Shown one piece after another: positions 54,120 to 64,000 of a stretch of DNA of 64,000 nucleotides (within the stretch, counting starts at the first letter, position 1; every line of letters starts with the position of its first letter). A model generated the notes under the pieces. It saw nothing but the letters and a program-made list of their open reading frames with translations. It did no database searches and was not told where the DNA came from. Position numbers and translations under genes: made by a program. Origin of the DNA: Anisodus tanguticus (Eukaryota > Streptophyta > Magnoliopsida > Solanales > Solanaceae); contig CM067559.1 of NCBI GenBank assembly GCA_034509755.1, positions 13,560,501 through 13,624,500 of the forward strand, given 5' to 3'.

Positions 54120-55782
54120 GGCACATGACATCTATCTACAAGCCTCTAAAGAGTATACAACATCAACAGGTCGAGACAGGGCCCCGTCATAACCATATGT
54201 ACATGCAAAAATATATCGTGCCGAGATTAGACCGACACTCCGAAACAAGGGGAGTGCTCTAAAATCCGCTGAGTCAGCAACCTACTAACGTGGATCGTCG
54301 CCCTGTCTACGTGAACCTGCGGACATGAAACGCAGCGTCCCCCGACAAAAGGGACGTCAGTACGACTGATGTACCGAATATGTCAGGCATGAACAGTAGT
54401 ATAACAGGAATATAACAATAAACTAAAATAGAAACAGTCGACAGAAACAACCGACAGAAATAGCCAACCAATAGTGAATGCCTCTGAGGGCTATAATGTG
54501 CCTAAATGTCATGCACAATGCAAATGCGGCATACATATATAAATTGGCCTCATCGGACATATTCCTTTCCATAACAGCCACTGTGGGCATCACATCATAT
54601 CGACCTCTGTGGGCATAATATCATATTGGCCTCTGTGGGCATCTTCCTTTTTCGTGATATCTGTACCAGCTGCAGGTGGTGTTGCGTATATAACGCCATT
54701 CCCTTTTCCCATCCCTACATATATATAATACGTACCATATTGTAGTGTATATAACACATGTGGTCTAGGGTAATACATTAATATAATGCAAATGCATGAA
54801 TGACAATAAAACATTCCGAACTTATCGGATGACCTAATATCCTTGTACCTTCGGCTAACATTGGAAATATTAACATCTTTCCCATATACCTCAATAAGGA
54901 TTTAGGAACATATTTAGACATGCTTTCAACATGGGAATCAATAACATGAACATTCTTAACTACTAAGAACAAAATAATTTATGGAACAATATCACATTTA
55001 CATTTCGTTACATGGAACATGCCAAAAGAAGAAATAATTTGCCTTAACATACCTTGAATCCAAGCTTAATAACTCGAAGTAAAATTTTGATATTTAATTG
55101 CCATGCTCAATTATCGCCACTTGACGTTGGTATTTCCATGATTCAACAATTATTATCTACTGGATTAGTCAAGAATTATTTGGACAAAGGCGTTCTAGTA
55201 CTACTACTACTTCGTGCGTTTCTCAATTGAAAAGTGATGTTGCTGGAAACCAATTTCACGCTACATCCCTCTATATAGCACTCACTATTGTAGAATCTTA
55301 TTATGATTAAGTTAGGGATAAAAATGTGTTATGTAAAAGCTTAGGGTGGTTTGTCCTCTACATGTGTCACTTAGCATGTGATATGCTATTTGACTCACCC
55401 AAGTCCCCTACGACCACCTCATTCCATCCATCGGCTACTTCATGCCATGTGTCAACCCAAAAAAAATACTTATTCAATTAATTACACACTTAATTTCTTG
55501 ATCTCAATTTACTTAAATTTGATGACTTATAAAACATTTATATACTCAATGTCATAATCATGTAATATAGCACTAGTCCATAACCTCTTTGGGGACATAC
55601 AACTATTATTACCAATCCCCGTGGTCACCCTTCTTAAGTTCTAAATTATTTCCGTACCGCGTCCTTATTTATACTAAGCTCTTTATTTGCATACGTGAAT
55701 ATGACATAACTTTCCCAAAGTTCTGGTCCACTTGCATATGTCTAGATGCTCAAACCATCGCCCGAAAGTATGGGCTGTTACA
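54120..55782 (-). repeat. Left (3') LTR of chromovirus C
   Basis: It ends GTATGGGCTGTTACA at 55782, followed by TCATTTCCCCCTTAGAAACA (polypurine tract complement). Compared with the LTR at 41659 it lacks about the first 245 bases (the TGTCACGACC end). The right-hand copy lacks the same part, so the loss predates the duplication. Confidence 0.82.
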
Positions 55783-55929
55783 TCATTTCCCCCTTAGAAA
55801 CATTCATCCTCGAATGTTGGGGTGACATATCTAATTCCTGTCACATAACCAGAAAATACAACTATCTTTTTCACGGCCTTATAATGCAACATACATCATT
55901 ACATCAGACCTCACAAGGTCTTCAATCAT

Positions 55930-57200
55930 TAGTTATAATACAAAATAGAACTCATCTTATTCTTCTCTCGGAACCTCAACGTTGGTCTGAAATAGGTAAG
56001 GATACTTGTATTTCATCTCCTCTTCCGCCTCCCATGGTATTTCTTCTACGTTCTCATTCCACCATAGGACCTTCACAGAGGCTACTTTTTTATTCCTCAA
56101 CTTGCGGACTTGTCGATCTAAGATAGCAATAGGAACTTCTTTATATGATAGATTCTATGTAACCTTCACATCGTCAATTGGTACAATTCGGGAAGGATAT
56201 GCAATACATGCTCTCAACATAGAAACATGAAAAATCGAATGAAAAAACTCCAACTCCGAATGTAAGTCCAATTCATAAACTACTTGACCGATTCATCGAA
56301 TTATACGATATGACCTAATATATCTTGGGCTGAGCTTTCCCTTCTTCCTGAATCTCATTACCCCCTTCATAGGTGAAATCTTCAATAAGACCCAATAATT
56401 TACCTAAAATTCTAAGTCTCGCCGTCGCATATCTGAATATGACTTCTGATGACTCTGAGCGATTAACAGTCGTTATTGGATAAGCTTCACCTTCTCTATG
56501 GCTTGGTGTACTAAGTCAGGCCCAAATAACTCTGATTTGCCTACCTCGAACCATCCGATAGGAGATCTACATCTTCGTCCATAAAAAGCCTCGTATGAAG
56601 CCATTTTAATGCTAGTATGATAATTGTTATTCTACGCGAACTCAATAAGGGGTAAATGATCATCCCAACTTCCCTTAAAATCCAATACACAAGCTCGTAA
56701 CATGTCCTCGAGCGTCTGAATCGTATGCTCGGCCTGCCCATCTGTCTAAGGATGGAAAGCTGTGCTAAGATTAACTTGGGTGCCTAAACCTTTTTGGAAT
56801 GACTTCCAGAAGTAAGCTGTAAACTGAGCACCTCGGTCAGATATAATAGAAATAGGCACACCATGAAGGCGAACAATCTCTTTAACGTATAATTTCGCGT
56901 AGTCCTCGGCTGTGTAGGTAGTGTTGACTGGCATGAATCAAACTTATGATAAGATCGAGGTAAGCCCGTAACAAAATCCATATTAATCACTTCCCATTTC
57001 CACATCGGAATCTCAATGTTCTGTGTCAAGACACTGGGCTTTTGGTGCTCTATTTTTACTTACTGACAATTAAGACACTGAGCTACAAATTCTGCAATGT
57101 TTCTCTTCATGCTGTTCTACCAATAGATACCCTTAATATCATGATATATCTTAGTAGATACAGGATGAATAGAATATCGTGAACAATGGACCTCCATTAT
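55930..57200 (-). pseudogene. Chromodomain and integrase of chromovirus C
   Basis: On the - strand the chromodomain (ILDRQVRKLRNKKVASVKVL, EEEMKYKYPYLFQTN) has a stop near 56155. The integrase core pieces include NIEIPMWKWEVINMDFVTGL, KEIVRLHGVPISIISDRGAQ, FHP and RPSIRFRRS-type shifted frames, with SP(I)GWFE. Many small shifts make it inactive. Confidence 0.75.
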
Positions 57201-57209
57201 AATTCTATC

Positions 57210-58465
57210 TCATAATCCCACTACATTTGGAACACATAAACGACCCTGGTGTCTGAGAATCCTATGTTCGTCAATCTCAAAGGTTGTGGTCTTCTTTTGT
57301 TGAATGTCTACTCTTATTCTTCTCAAAATGGGGTCTTCCCACTGACATTCCTTAACTTCTAATATGAGGGACGATTCTGACACATTCCGAATCACAAAAC
57401 CACTATCCTCCGAATCCATTAGTTGGACTCCCAAATTGGCTAACTGATGGAGCTCTCTTACTAATCTCTTCCTCTCGATCTGTATCAGAATTGGGCTAAC
57501 CATCGACTTATGACTGAGCGTGTCTGCTATAACATTAGATTTACCGAGATGATATAAGATGTCCACATCATAATCCTTCAATAATTCAAGCTACCTCCTC
57601 TGCCTCAGATTCAACTCCTTCTGTTTGAATATGTATTGGAGACTCTTATGATCTCTGAAAATTTCTACATGAACACCATACAAGTAATGCCGCCAAATCT
57701 TCAGTGCATACACCACTGCGGCCAACTCCAAATCGTGTGTCGAATAGTTTTTCTCATGTTTTCTCAATTGCCTTGAAGCATAGGCAATCACTCTACCATG
57801 TTGAATTAGAACGCATCCTAGACCTGCTCCCGAGGCATCACAATACACAACATAGCCTTCTGGACCCTCTGAAAGAGTAAGGACTGGTGTTGATGTTAGT
57901 CTATCCTTTAACTCCTGGAAACTCCGTTCACAAGCATCGGACCACTGCAATTTTATGGCCTTTTATGTCAATTTAATTAATGGTGCTGATATGGTAGAAA
58001 ACCCTTCTACAAATCTCCTATAATAGCCAGCCAAGCCTAGAAAGCTGCGAACCTCTGATGGAGTCGTAGGCCTCGGCCAATTCTTCACCACTTCAATCTT
58101 CTGAGTGTCAACTCTTATACCCTCGTCTGACACTATATGACCAAGGAAAGCTACTACACTCAACCAAAACTCACACTTGGAGAGCTTTGAATACAACTTA
58201 TGGTCCCGGAGCGTCTACAGTACTATCCACAAATGATCCACATGCTCAGCTTCCGAGTGAGGATAAACCCGGAATATCATCTATAAATACTATCATGAAT
58301 ACATCCAAAAATGGGGGAAACACGTTGTTCATTTGATCAATAAATGTTGCTGGGGCGTTTGTGAGTCCAAATGACATTACTAAGAACTCGAAATGTCCAT
58401 ACCTTGTTTTGAAAGCCATTTTCGAAATGTCATTCCCTTTAACCCTTAGTTGGTGGTATCCTAAC
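57210..58465 (-). pseudogene. RNase H and RT C-terminal half of chromovirus C
   Basis: 58196-57963 reads KLSKCEFWLSVVAFLGHIVS and FLGLAGYYRRFVEGFSTISA. 57950-57591 is RNase H (VVYCDASGAGLGCVLIQHGR, HDLELAAVVYALKIWRHYLY). 57581-57210 holds MKDYDVDILYHLGKSNVIAD and the spacer. RT residues 58465-58200 are broken. Confidence 0.8.
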
Positions 58466-58466
58466 C

Positions 58467-59300
58467 TTAGGTCGATCTTTGAGAAACCTTTTGCACCTTA
58501 TAGCTGGTCAAACGAGGGTATTTGTTCTTGATAGTGACTTTGTTCAGCTGCCGATAGTCAATACACATCCATAATGAGCCATCTTTCTTTCGTACAAACA
58601 ATATTGGCGCACCCCAAGGAGATATGCTGGGCCTAATAAAGCTTTTCTCAAGCAGATCCTTTAGTTGCTCATTTAATTCTTTCAATTCAGCTGGAGCCAT
58701 TCTATAAGGAGGAATAGATATCGACTGAGTGTCTGGCAACACGTCTATACCGAATTCAATTTCCCTCTCGGGAGGAAGGCCTGGAAGTTCATCTGCAAAT
58801 ACATCAAGAAACTCATTAACCACCAGAATTGATTGAGAAATAGGTGGTTCGGCATCGACATCTCTAAACCGAACAAGATGGTATATACAACCTTTGGAGA
58901 TCATCTTCCTTGCCTTAAGGTATGAAATAAACCGACCTTTTGGTGTTGTCGTATTACCCTTCCATTCAAGAACTGGCTCGCCTGGAAATTGAAATCTAAA
59001 AATCTTTGTTCGACAATCAACATCAGGGTAGCATGATGCTAGCCAATCCATGCCCATAATAACATCAAAATCAACCATTTCTAGTTCTACTAAATCCGCT
59101 AAGGTCTGATGGCTACAAACTAATACTGCACAATTTCGATAGACCCGTTTAGCAACTACCAACTCACCAACTGGTGTAGATACCACAAATGGATCTCTTA
59201 TCAACTCAGGCTCCATACCAAATTTTCAAGCAATAAAAAGGGTAATATATGATAGATTGGAGCCTAGATCTAAGAAGGCATACACATTATGTGAAAAGAC
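58467..59300 (-). pseudogene. Protease and RT N-terminus of chromovirus C
   Basis: A long open segment (59216-58467) covers MEPELIRDPFVVSTPVGELV, MVDFDVIMGMDWLASCYPDV, FADELPGLPPEREIEF, SPWGAPILFVRKKDGSLWMC and IDYRQLNKVTIKNKYP. The protease Asp lies just upstream in the DLGSNLSYI-like sequence. RT then jumps from KYP to a deleted DDLF region before FDQL. It is better preserved than A here. Confidence 0.8.
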
Positions 59301-59927
59301 TGATAATATACCTGTAATAACATTAGGTGAGGACTTCTGATCTTGTCATCCCATTAATACATAGATGTGGTTCTGGCCCCTACCTCTGCCTCGATCAGAT
59401 AATTTCTGCTGACTTTGCCTTGAGGAGCGTACTGAATGTGATGAAGCTGTTGCATACCCGATCGGCTGGCCCCTAACACTTTCACCTCATGTCGGACATT
59501 CTTGCCTAATATGACCAAGTTCACCACAAGAATAACACACATTCAATCCTTGTCGGCACGACCCTAGATGGGTCTTACCACACTGCTCGTATCGAGCCAA
59601 AAGTGGCCTCATCTGAATAGAATCCCCTTCATAATAAGACCCTGACGCTCGTGAACTCTAACCTAGTCCCGATTGAACATACCGATCAATCCTCGACCTC
59701 GATAACGGTAATGATGCGCTAGCTATCGGGTAGGATGGGCGTCTATTAAGTGGTGGCCTAGGTCCACCTCTGAACTCTCTTACGTCACCTACGGACCGAG
59801 CCCTATTATGGTGGCCCTTATTACGCTCTCGATCTACCCGTTGTAGTCTCTTACGATCCTCCAGATTCTATGCATAAGATTGAATGCGAGCAATATCCAT
59901 ATTTGGATTCAAAGAAGCCGTTGTACA
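59301..59927 (-). pseudogene. Gag C-terminal half of chromovirus C with intact zinc knuckle
   Basis: On the - strand IQSYA..LEDRKRLQR, a Pro/Arg-rich linker, then ARYEQCGKTHLGSCRQGLNV and the complete CCHC CYSCGELGHIRQEC (about 59540-59495), followed by SVRGQPIGYATASS. The N-terminal half of Gag and the 5' leader are absent because of the 59927/59928 junction. Confidence 0.75.
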
Positions 59928-60782
59928 CTCCTCGTGTCATCTAGGGAAACACGTTAGACTGCCATTTAAGCCTTTTATGAGTATTACTTTCTGTCCTTTT
60001 GAGATTATTCATGCATATTTATGGACTTCTCTCATAACTAGCAACTTAGGCCACAAATATTATATGGTATTCTTGGACGATTTCTCTCACTTCCTTTGGG
60101 TCTTTCCCCTCAAACTCAAATCTCAAGTGTTCTCCAAATTCATTGAATTTGTACACTAGTTAAAACGCAATTTGAAAAAGACATAAAAATGTTTCAATGT
60201 GATAATGGTCGTGAGTTCAATAATTCCCTATTTTATAAAATTTGTATGGCTAATGGCATGATCTTTCATTTCTCGTGCCCCCATATCTCCCCTCAAAATG
60301 GTAAAGCCGAAAGAATTCTCCGCAACATTAATAATATGATTTATACCCTCCTTTTTCATGTGTCTCTCCCCATACTTTTTGGGTATATGAATTAAAAATG
60401 GTAGAACTCATTCTTAATATTTTACCTACCCGTACGATTCAAAATAGGACACCCACAAAATTCTCTATCGTCCAACCCCTACCTATGACTATCTTAGAAT
60501 TTTTGGTTGTCTATGTTACCCTAATCTGACATCCACGACCCCCCACAAATTGGCACCCAAATCTACTATGTGCGCCTTCCTAGGCTTCCCATCGAACCAT
60601 ATGGGGGTACTTGTGCTATGAACTATCTACTGACAAAATCATAATCTCACACCACGTCACTTTTGTCGAGTATGTTTTCCCGTTTGACAACATTCAGAAA
60701 TTTCGGGTCATGGATTATAAATTTCTTGATCAGACGCATCACCGCTTGTCCACCAAACTCACTGTTATGCTACCACTGTTCC
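59928..60782 (+). pseudogene. Copia integrase remnant (second copy)
   Basis: It is near-identical to 53265-54119 (AYLWTSLITSNLGHKYYMVF, MFQCDNGREFNNSLFYKICM, ISPQNGKAERILRNINNMIY, YELSTDKIIISHHVTFVEYV). It ends at TGTTCC 60777-60782. Its presence between chromovirus gag and LTR cannot be explained by simple insertion. Confidence 0.8.
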
Positions 60783-61179
60783 GGCACATGACATCTATCT
60801 ACAAGCCTCTAAAGAGTATACAACATCAACAGGTTGAGACAGGGCCCCGTCATAACCATATGTACATGCAAAAATATATCGTGCCGAGATTAGACCGACA
60901 CTCCGAAATAAGGGGAGTGCTCTAAAATCCGCTGAGTCAGCAACCTACCAACGTGGATCGTCGCCCTGTCTATGTGAACCTGCGGACATGAAACGCAACG
61001 TCCCCCGACAAAAGGGACGTCAGTACGACTGGTGTACCGAATATGTCAGGAATGAACTGTAGTATAACAGGAATATAACAATAAACTAAAATAGAAACAG
61101 TCGACAGAAATAGCCGACCAATAGTGAATGCCTCTGAGGGCCATAATATGTCTAAATGTCATGCACAATGCAAATGCGG

Positions 61180-61234
<55 letters not shown>

Positions 61235-62498
61235 ATTTCATCGGGCATCTTTCTTTCCATAACAGCCACTGTGGGCATCACATCATATCGACCTCTGTGG
61301 GCATAATATCATATTGGTCTCTGTGAGCATAATATCATATTGGCCTCTGTGGGCATCTTCCTTTTTTCGTGATATATGTACCAGCTGCAAGTGGTGTTGA
61401 GTATATAACGTCATTCCCTTTTCCCATCCCTACATTTATATAATACGTACCATATTGTAGTGTATATAACACATGTGGTCTAGGGTAATACATTAATATA
61501 ATGCAAATGCATGAATGACAATAAAACATTCCGAACTTATCGGATGACCTAATATCGTTGCACCTTCGGCTAACATTGGAAATATTAACATCTTTCTCAT
61601 ATACCTCAATAAGGATTTAGGAACATATTTAGACATGCTTTCAACATGGGAATCAATAACATGAACATTTTTAACAACTAAGAACAAAATAATTTATGGA
61701 ACAATATCACATTTACGTTTCGTTACAGGGAACATGCCAAAAGAAGAAATAATTTGCCTTAACATACCTTGAATCCAAGCTTAATAACTCGAAGTAAAAT
61801 TTTGATATTTAATTGCCATGCTCAATTATCGCCACTTGACGTTGGTATTTCCATGATTAAACAATTATTATCTACTGGATTAGTCAAGAATTATTTGGAC
61901 AAAGGCGTTCTAGTACTACTACTACTTCGTGCGTTTCTCAATTGAAAAGTGATGTTGCTAGAAACCAATTTCACGCTACATCCCTCTATATAGAACTCAC
62001 TATTGTAGAATCTTATTATGATTAAGTTAGGGATAAAAATGTGTTATGTAAAAGCTTAGGGTGGTTTCTCCTCTACATGTGTCACTTAGCATGTGATATG
62101 CTATTTGACTCACCCAAGTCCCCTACAACCACCTCATTCCATCCATCGGCTACTTCATGCCATTTGTCAACCCAAAAAAAATATTTATTCAATTAATTAC
62201 ACACACTTATTTCTTGATCTCAATTTACTTAAATTTGATGACTTATAAAACATTTATATACTCAATGTCATAATCATGTAATATAGCACTAGTCCATAAC
62301 CTCTTTGGGGACATACAACTATTATTACCAATCCCCGTCGTCACCCCTCTTAAGTTCTAAATTATTTCGGTACCGCGTCCTTATTTATACTTAGCTCTTT
62401 ATTTGCATACGTGAATATGACATAATTTTCCTAAAGTTCGGGTCTACTTACATACGTCTAGATGCTCAAACCATCGCCCAAAAGTATGGGGTTTTACA
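60783..62498 (-). repeat. Right LTR of the chromovirus C locus
   Basis: It ends GTATGGGGTTTTACA at 62498. TGTTCC lies on both sides (60777-60782 and 62499-62504), so this LTR by itself looks like a solo LTR inserted in copia. It shares the missing end with the left LTR. Confidence 0.82.
61185..61232. repeat. (TA)n microsatellite in the right LTR
   Basis: An alternating AT tract of about 48 bases. The left LTR has only ACATATATAAATTGG at the same place (54533-54547). Confidence 0.9.
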
Positions 62499-62900
62499 TG
62501 TTCCATCGCCACCTACCCACCCTGTCACTGTCAGCACTCTGACAGGTCACCTAACCTAGTGTCACCCCCGCATATCCTCTGCCCTCTTGTCGACCACCTG
62601 AACCCAGACACCACCCCTCAATTACCCCATCAAATCAACCTAACATCGTCACTATCACCTGAACTCGAACCGACATTGACCCTTCCCCAACCCATCGACC
62701 TAAATCGATACTCCACCACACCCAACCAGTCACCGGTGCCATGCCCAAATATCACTGTTATGGAACCGCCGACCCAAACACAGACCACATCCCTTGACCC
62801 GCCACCAACCCAGTCCGCACCTCTCTAAAATACCCGTACTGCTCCCCACACCCTATGGAAACCAATGCACAACACGGGATTTTCAAACCCAAAGTCCAAT
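62499..62900 (+). pseudogene. Copia integrase/RT linker
   Basis: This is Pro/Thr/His-rich coding-like sequence (PTHPVTVSTL, LSPELEPTLTLPQPIDLNRY, TQTQTTSLDPPPTQSAPL), the usual variable linker of Ale-type copia elements, with several stops and shifts. It resumes exactly at the TGTTCC duplication after chromovirus C. Confidence 0.6.
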
Positions 62901-63792
62901 TTAACCTATCCATACAAACCATATCCTCAATTCCCAAAATCAGCCAAATTAGATCCAAATTGGAATGCGGCCATGTGCGAGGAATTTAATGTTTTAACGA
63001 AACAACACACCTAAGATTTGGTTCCTAGACCAGAGGAGGTGAATGTGATCCGATGCATATGGCTTTATGGTCACAAATACAGAGACACTGGTGATCTTGA
63101 GAGATATAAGGCGAGACTTGTGGCTAATGATACTAATCAATAGGAGGGCATTGATTTATGGTGAGATATTCAGTCCGGTTGTTAAACCGGCTACCATTCG
63201 CACAGTTCTGAGTATTGTTATGGGTAAGCAATGGCCGATTCATCAACTTGATGTGAAAAATGCGTTTCTACATGAGGATTTGAAATAAACTGTTTACATG
63301 CACCATCGACCTGGTATTGTCTATCCAGCAACTCCTCAGTATATATGCCTTCTTCGTAAGTCACTTTATAGTTTGAAACAGACCCCTAGAACGTGGTATA
63401 ATCGTTTTGCACAGTACATTATGCAAATTGAGTTTGTATGCAGCAAATGTGATAATTTTCTATTTATTTTTCATCGTGGTGGTAACGTTGCTTATTTGTT
63501 GTTATATGTGGATGACATTGTGCTTACTGCCTCTTCAGATTTATTGAACACTAAGATCATTGCATTGCTTAAAACCGAATTTGCTATGACAGACTTGGGA
63601 AAGTTGAGTTATTTCTTAGGGATATCAGTGATAAGAACTACCGATTCTATGTTTTTGTGTCAGCGTAGGTATGCAGAGAAGATTGTGTACAGGGCTAAGA
63701 TGGCAAACTGCACGATCATGTCCACTCCAGTTGACTATAAATCTAAGCTTAGTGATGTTGATGGTGATCCAGTATCAGACCCTACTCTCTAA
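62901..63792 (+). pseudogene. Ale-like copia reverse transcriptase
   Basis: The frame reads GIFKPKVQFNLSIQTI-like, CEEFNVLTKQHTWDLVPRPE-like, then FSPVVKPATIRTVLSIVMGK, HQLDVKNAFLHEDLK, CLLRKSLYSLKQTPRTWYNR and the catalytic LLLYVDDIVLTASS near 63505, then LGKLSYFLGISVIRT. A stop at 63286 and shifts near 63150 break the first half. 63298-63792 is open. Confidence 0.82.
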
Positions 63793-64000
63793 AGGAGTCT
63801 TGCAGGTGCACTTCAATATCTTACTTTCACCAGGCATGACATTGCTTATCCTATTCAGCAGGTGTGCTTATTCATGCATGCCCTAGGGAGCCTCATTTTA
63901 CTACTCTTAAACGTATCATTCGATACGTTAAGGGCACCCTTGATTATGGATTGCATCTACCGACCATTTTTCTTATCATATACGGATGCCGACTGGGCAG
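63793..64000 (+). pseudogene. Start of copia RNase H, cut by the window end
   Basis: QRSLAGALQYLTFTRHDIAY follows a stop at 63790-63792. Then, with a frame change, RIIRYVKGTLDYGLHL and YTDADWA mark the RNase H start. The rest lies beyond the window. Confidence 0.7.

Larger units (their letters stand above)
53265..55782. repeat. Left copy of the 2.5-kb chimeric duplication (copia integrase + chromovirus LTR)
   Basis: It is collinear with 59928-62498 through both the copia part and the LTR, with only scattered differences. The largest differences are the TA tract and a missing ACAGAAACAACCG unit. Sequence left of 53265 (copia) and left of 59928 (chromovirus gag) is unrelated except for a few junction bases (CTCCTCG). 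Confidence 0.85.
54120..59927 (-). mobile_element. Chromovirus C (Tekay/Del-like), truncated in gag
   Basis: The 3' LTR (54120-55782) is followed on the - strand by chromodomain, integrase, RNase H, RT, protease and Gag with an intact CCHC knuckle. Gag stops at 59927, where a copia fragment is joined. It is the same family as A and B. The LTR is flanked by the copia word TGTTCC, which also follows the right LTR at 62499. Confidence 0.85.
59928..62498. repeat. Right copy of the 2.5-kb chimeric duplication
   Basis: This is the counterpart of 53265-55782. It is slightly longer, mainly because of the TA tract at 61185-61232. It is followed by the true continuation of the copia element. Confidence 0.85.
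51850..64000 (+). mobile_element. Ale/Retrofit-like Ty1/copia on the + strand, interrupted by chromovirus C, runs off the window
   Basis: A short 5' LTR and PBS are followed by protease/pre-integrase and integrase remnants (52735-54119), then chromovirus C and a duplicated segment. The copia resumes at 62499 with the linker, RT and RNase H, continuing past 64000. HKLALKSTMRAFLSFPSNH and YELSTDKIIVSHHVTFVEYV are typical of the Ale/Retrofit group. Gag is missing or unrecognisable. Confidence 0.78.

Noticed and set aside
62559..62828. Pro/Thr-rich 89-codon frame as a host gene
   Set aside because: It lies between copia integrase and RT and has the composition of the usual copia linker.

Overview
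This is a repeat-dominated stretch of plant nuclear DNA. No host protein-coding gene, rRNA, intact tRNA gene or CRISPR array could be supported. Almost all recognisable sequence is retroelement or endogenous virus. The SINE and TRIM types, the Tekay/Del-like chromoviruses and two caulimovirid copies resembling the Solendovirus group (tobacco vein clearing virus and the tomato/potato EPRVs) suggest a member of the Solanaceae. That assignment rests on family recognition, not on a database search.

Left block (1-11102): AT-rich sequence and a Ty1/copia Gag fragment (1450-1705) abut a near-complete endogenous pararetrovirus on the + strand (EPRV1, about 1706-10510). Its order is movement protein, two small ORFs, an acidic coiled-coil ORF, coat protein with a CCHC knuckle, a small helical ORF, protease-RT-RNase H, transactivator/inclusion protein, then a repeat-rich intergenic region, a TATA promoter and a leader. 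It carries few lesions.

Middle block (11103-33840): a nested stack. The outermost recognisable host is an old copia element on the - strand (3' LTR 11103-11433; integrase 32403-33840; RT/RNase H 20208-21180). Inserted in it are a full-length copia on the + strand (11479-20202, TSD CTTTC), TRIM 1 (TSD TTAAT), an RTE-type LINE (21193-32390, 12-bp TSD), TRIM 2 and a truncated SINE (16-bp TSD). A second caulimovirid (EPRV2, 23977-32292, - strand) lies inside the 3' tail of the LINE, flanked by a perfect 28-bp direct repeat. It is close to one unit-length genome opened near the start of the movement-protein ORF.

Right block (33841-64000): long LTR remnants, including two solo LTRs (34038-37534 and 38121-40210). 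Two truncated chromoviruses of one family lie head to head (A, - strand, 41659-47430; B, + strand, 47469-49978). A gene-less stretch with a decayed tRNA-like sequence follows. Last comes an Ale/Retrofit-like copia (from 51850 past the window end) into which another chromovirus of the same family (C, - strand) inserted. That locus then rearranged: about 2.5 kb (copia integrase fragment plus LTR) is present twice, at 53265-55782 and 59928-62498.

The elements do not work together as a pathway. What the window records is a relative order of insertion and rearrangement. The most notable points are the EPRV2 integration footprint, a retropepsin-like module with NTGA in place of the catalytic motif fused to the viral movement protein, a -1 reading-frame relation before the coat protein conserved in both viral copies, the chromovirus/copia recombination structure, and a foreign insert of about 220 bp in the RT of chromovirus A.
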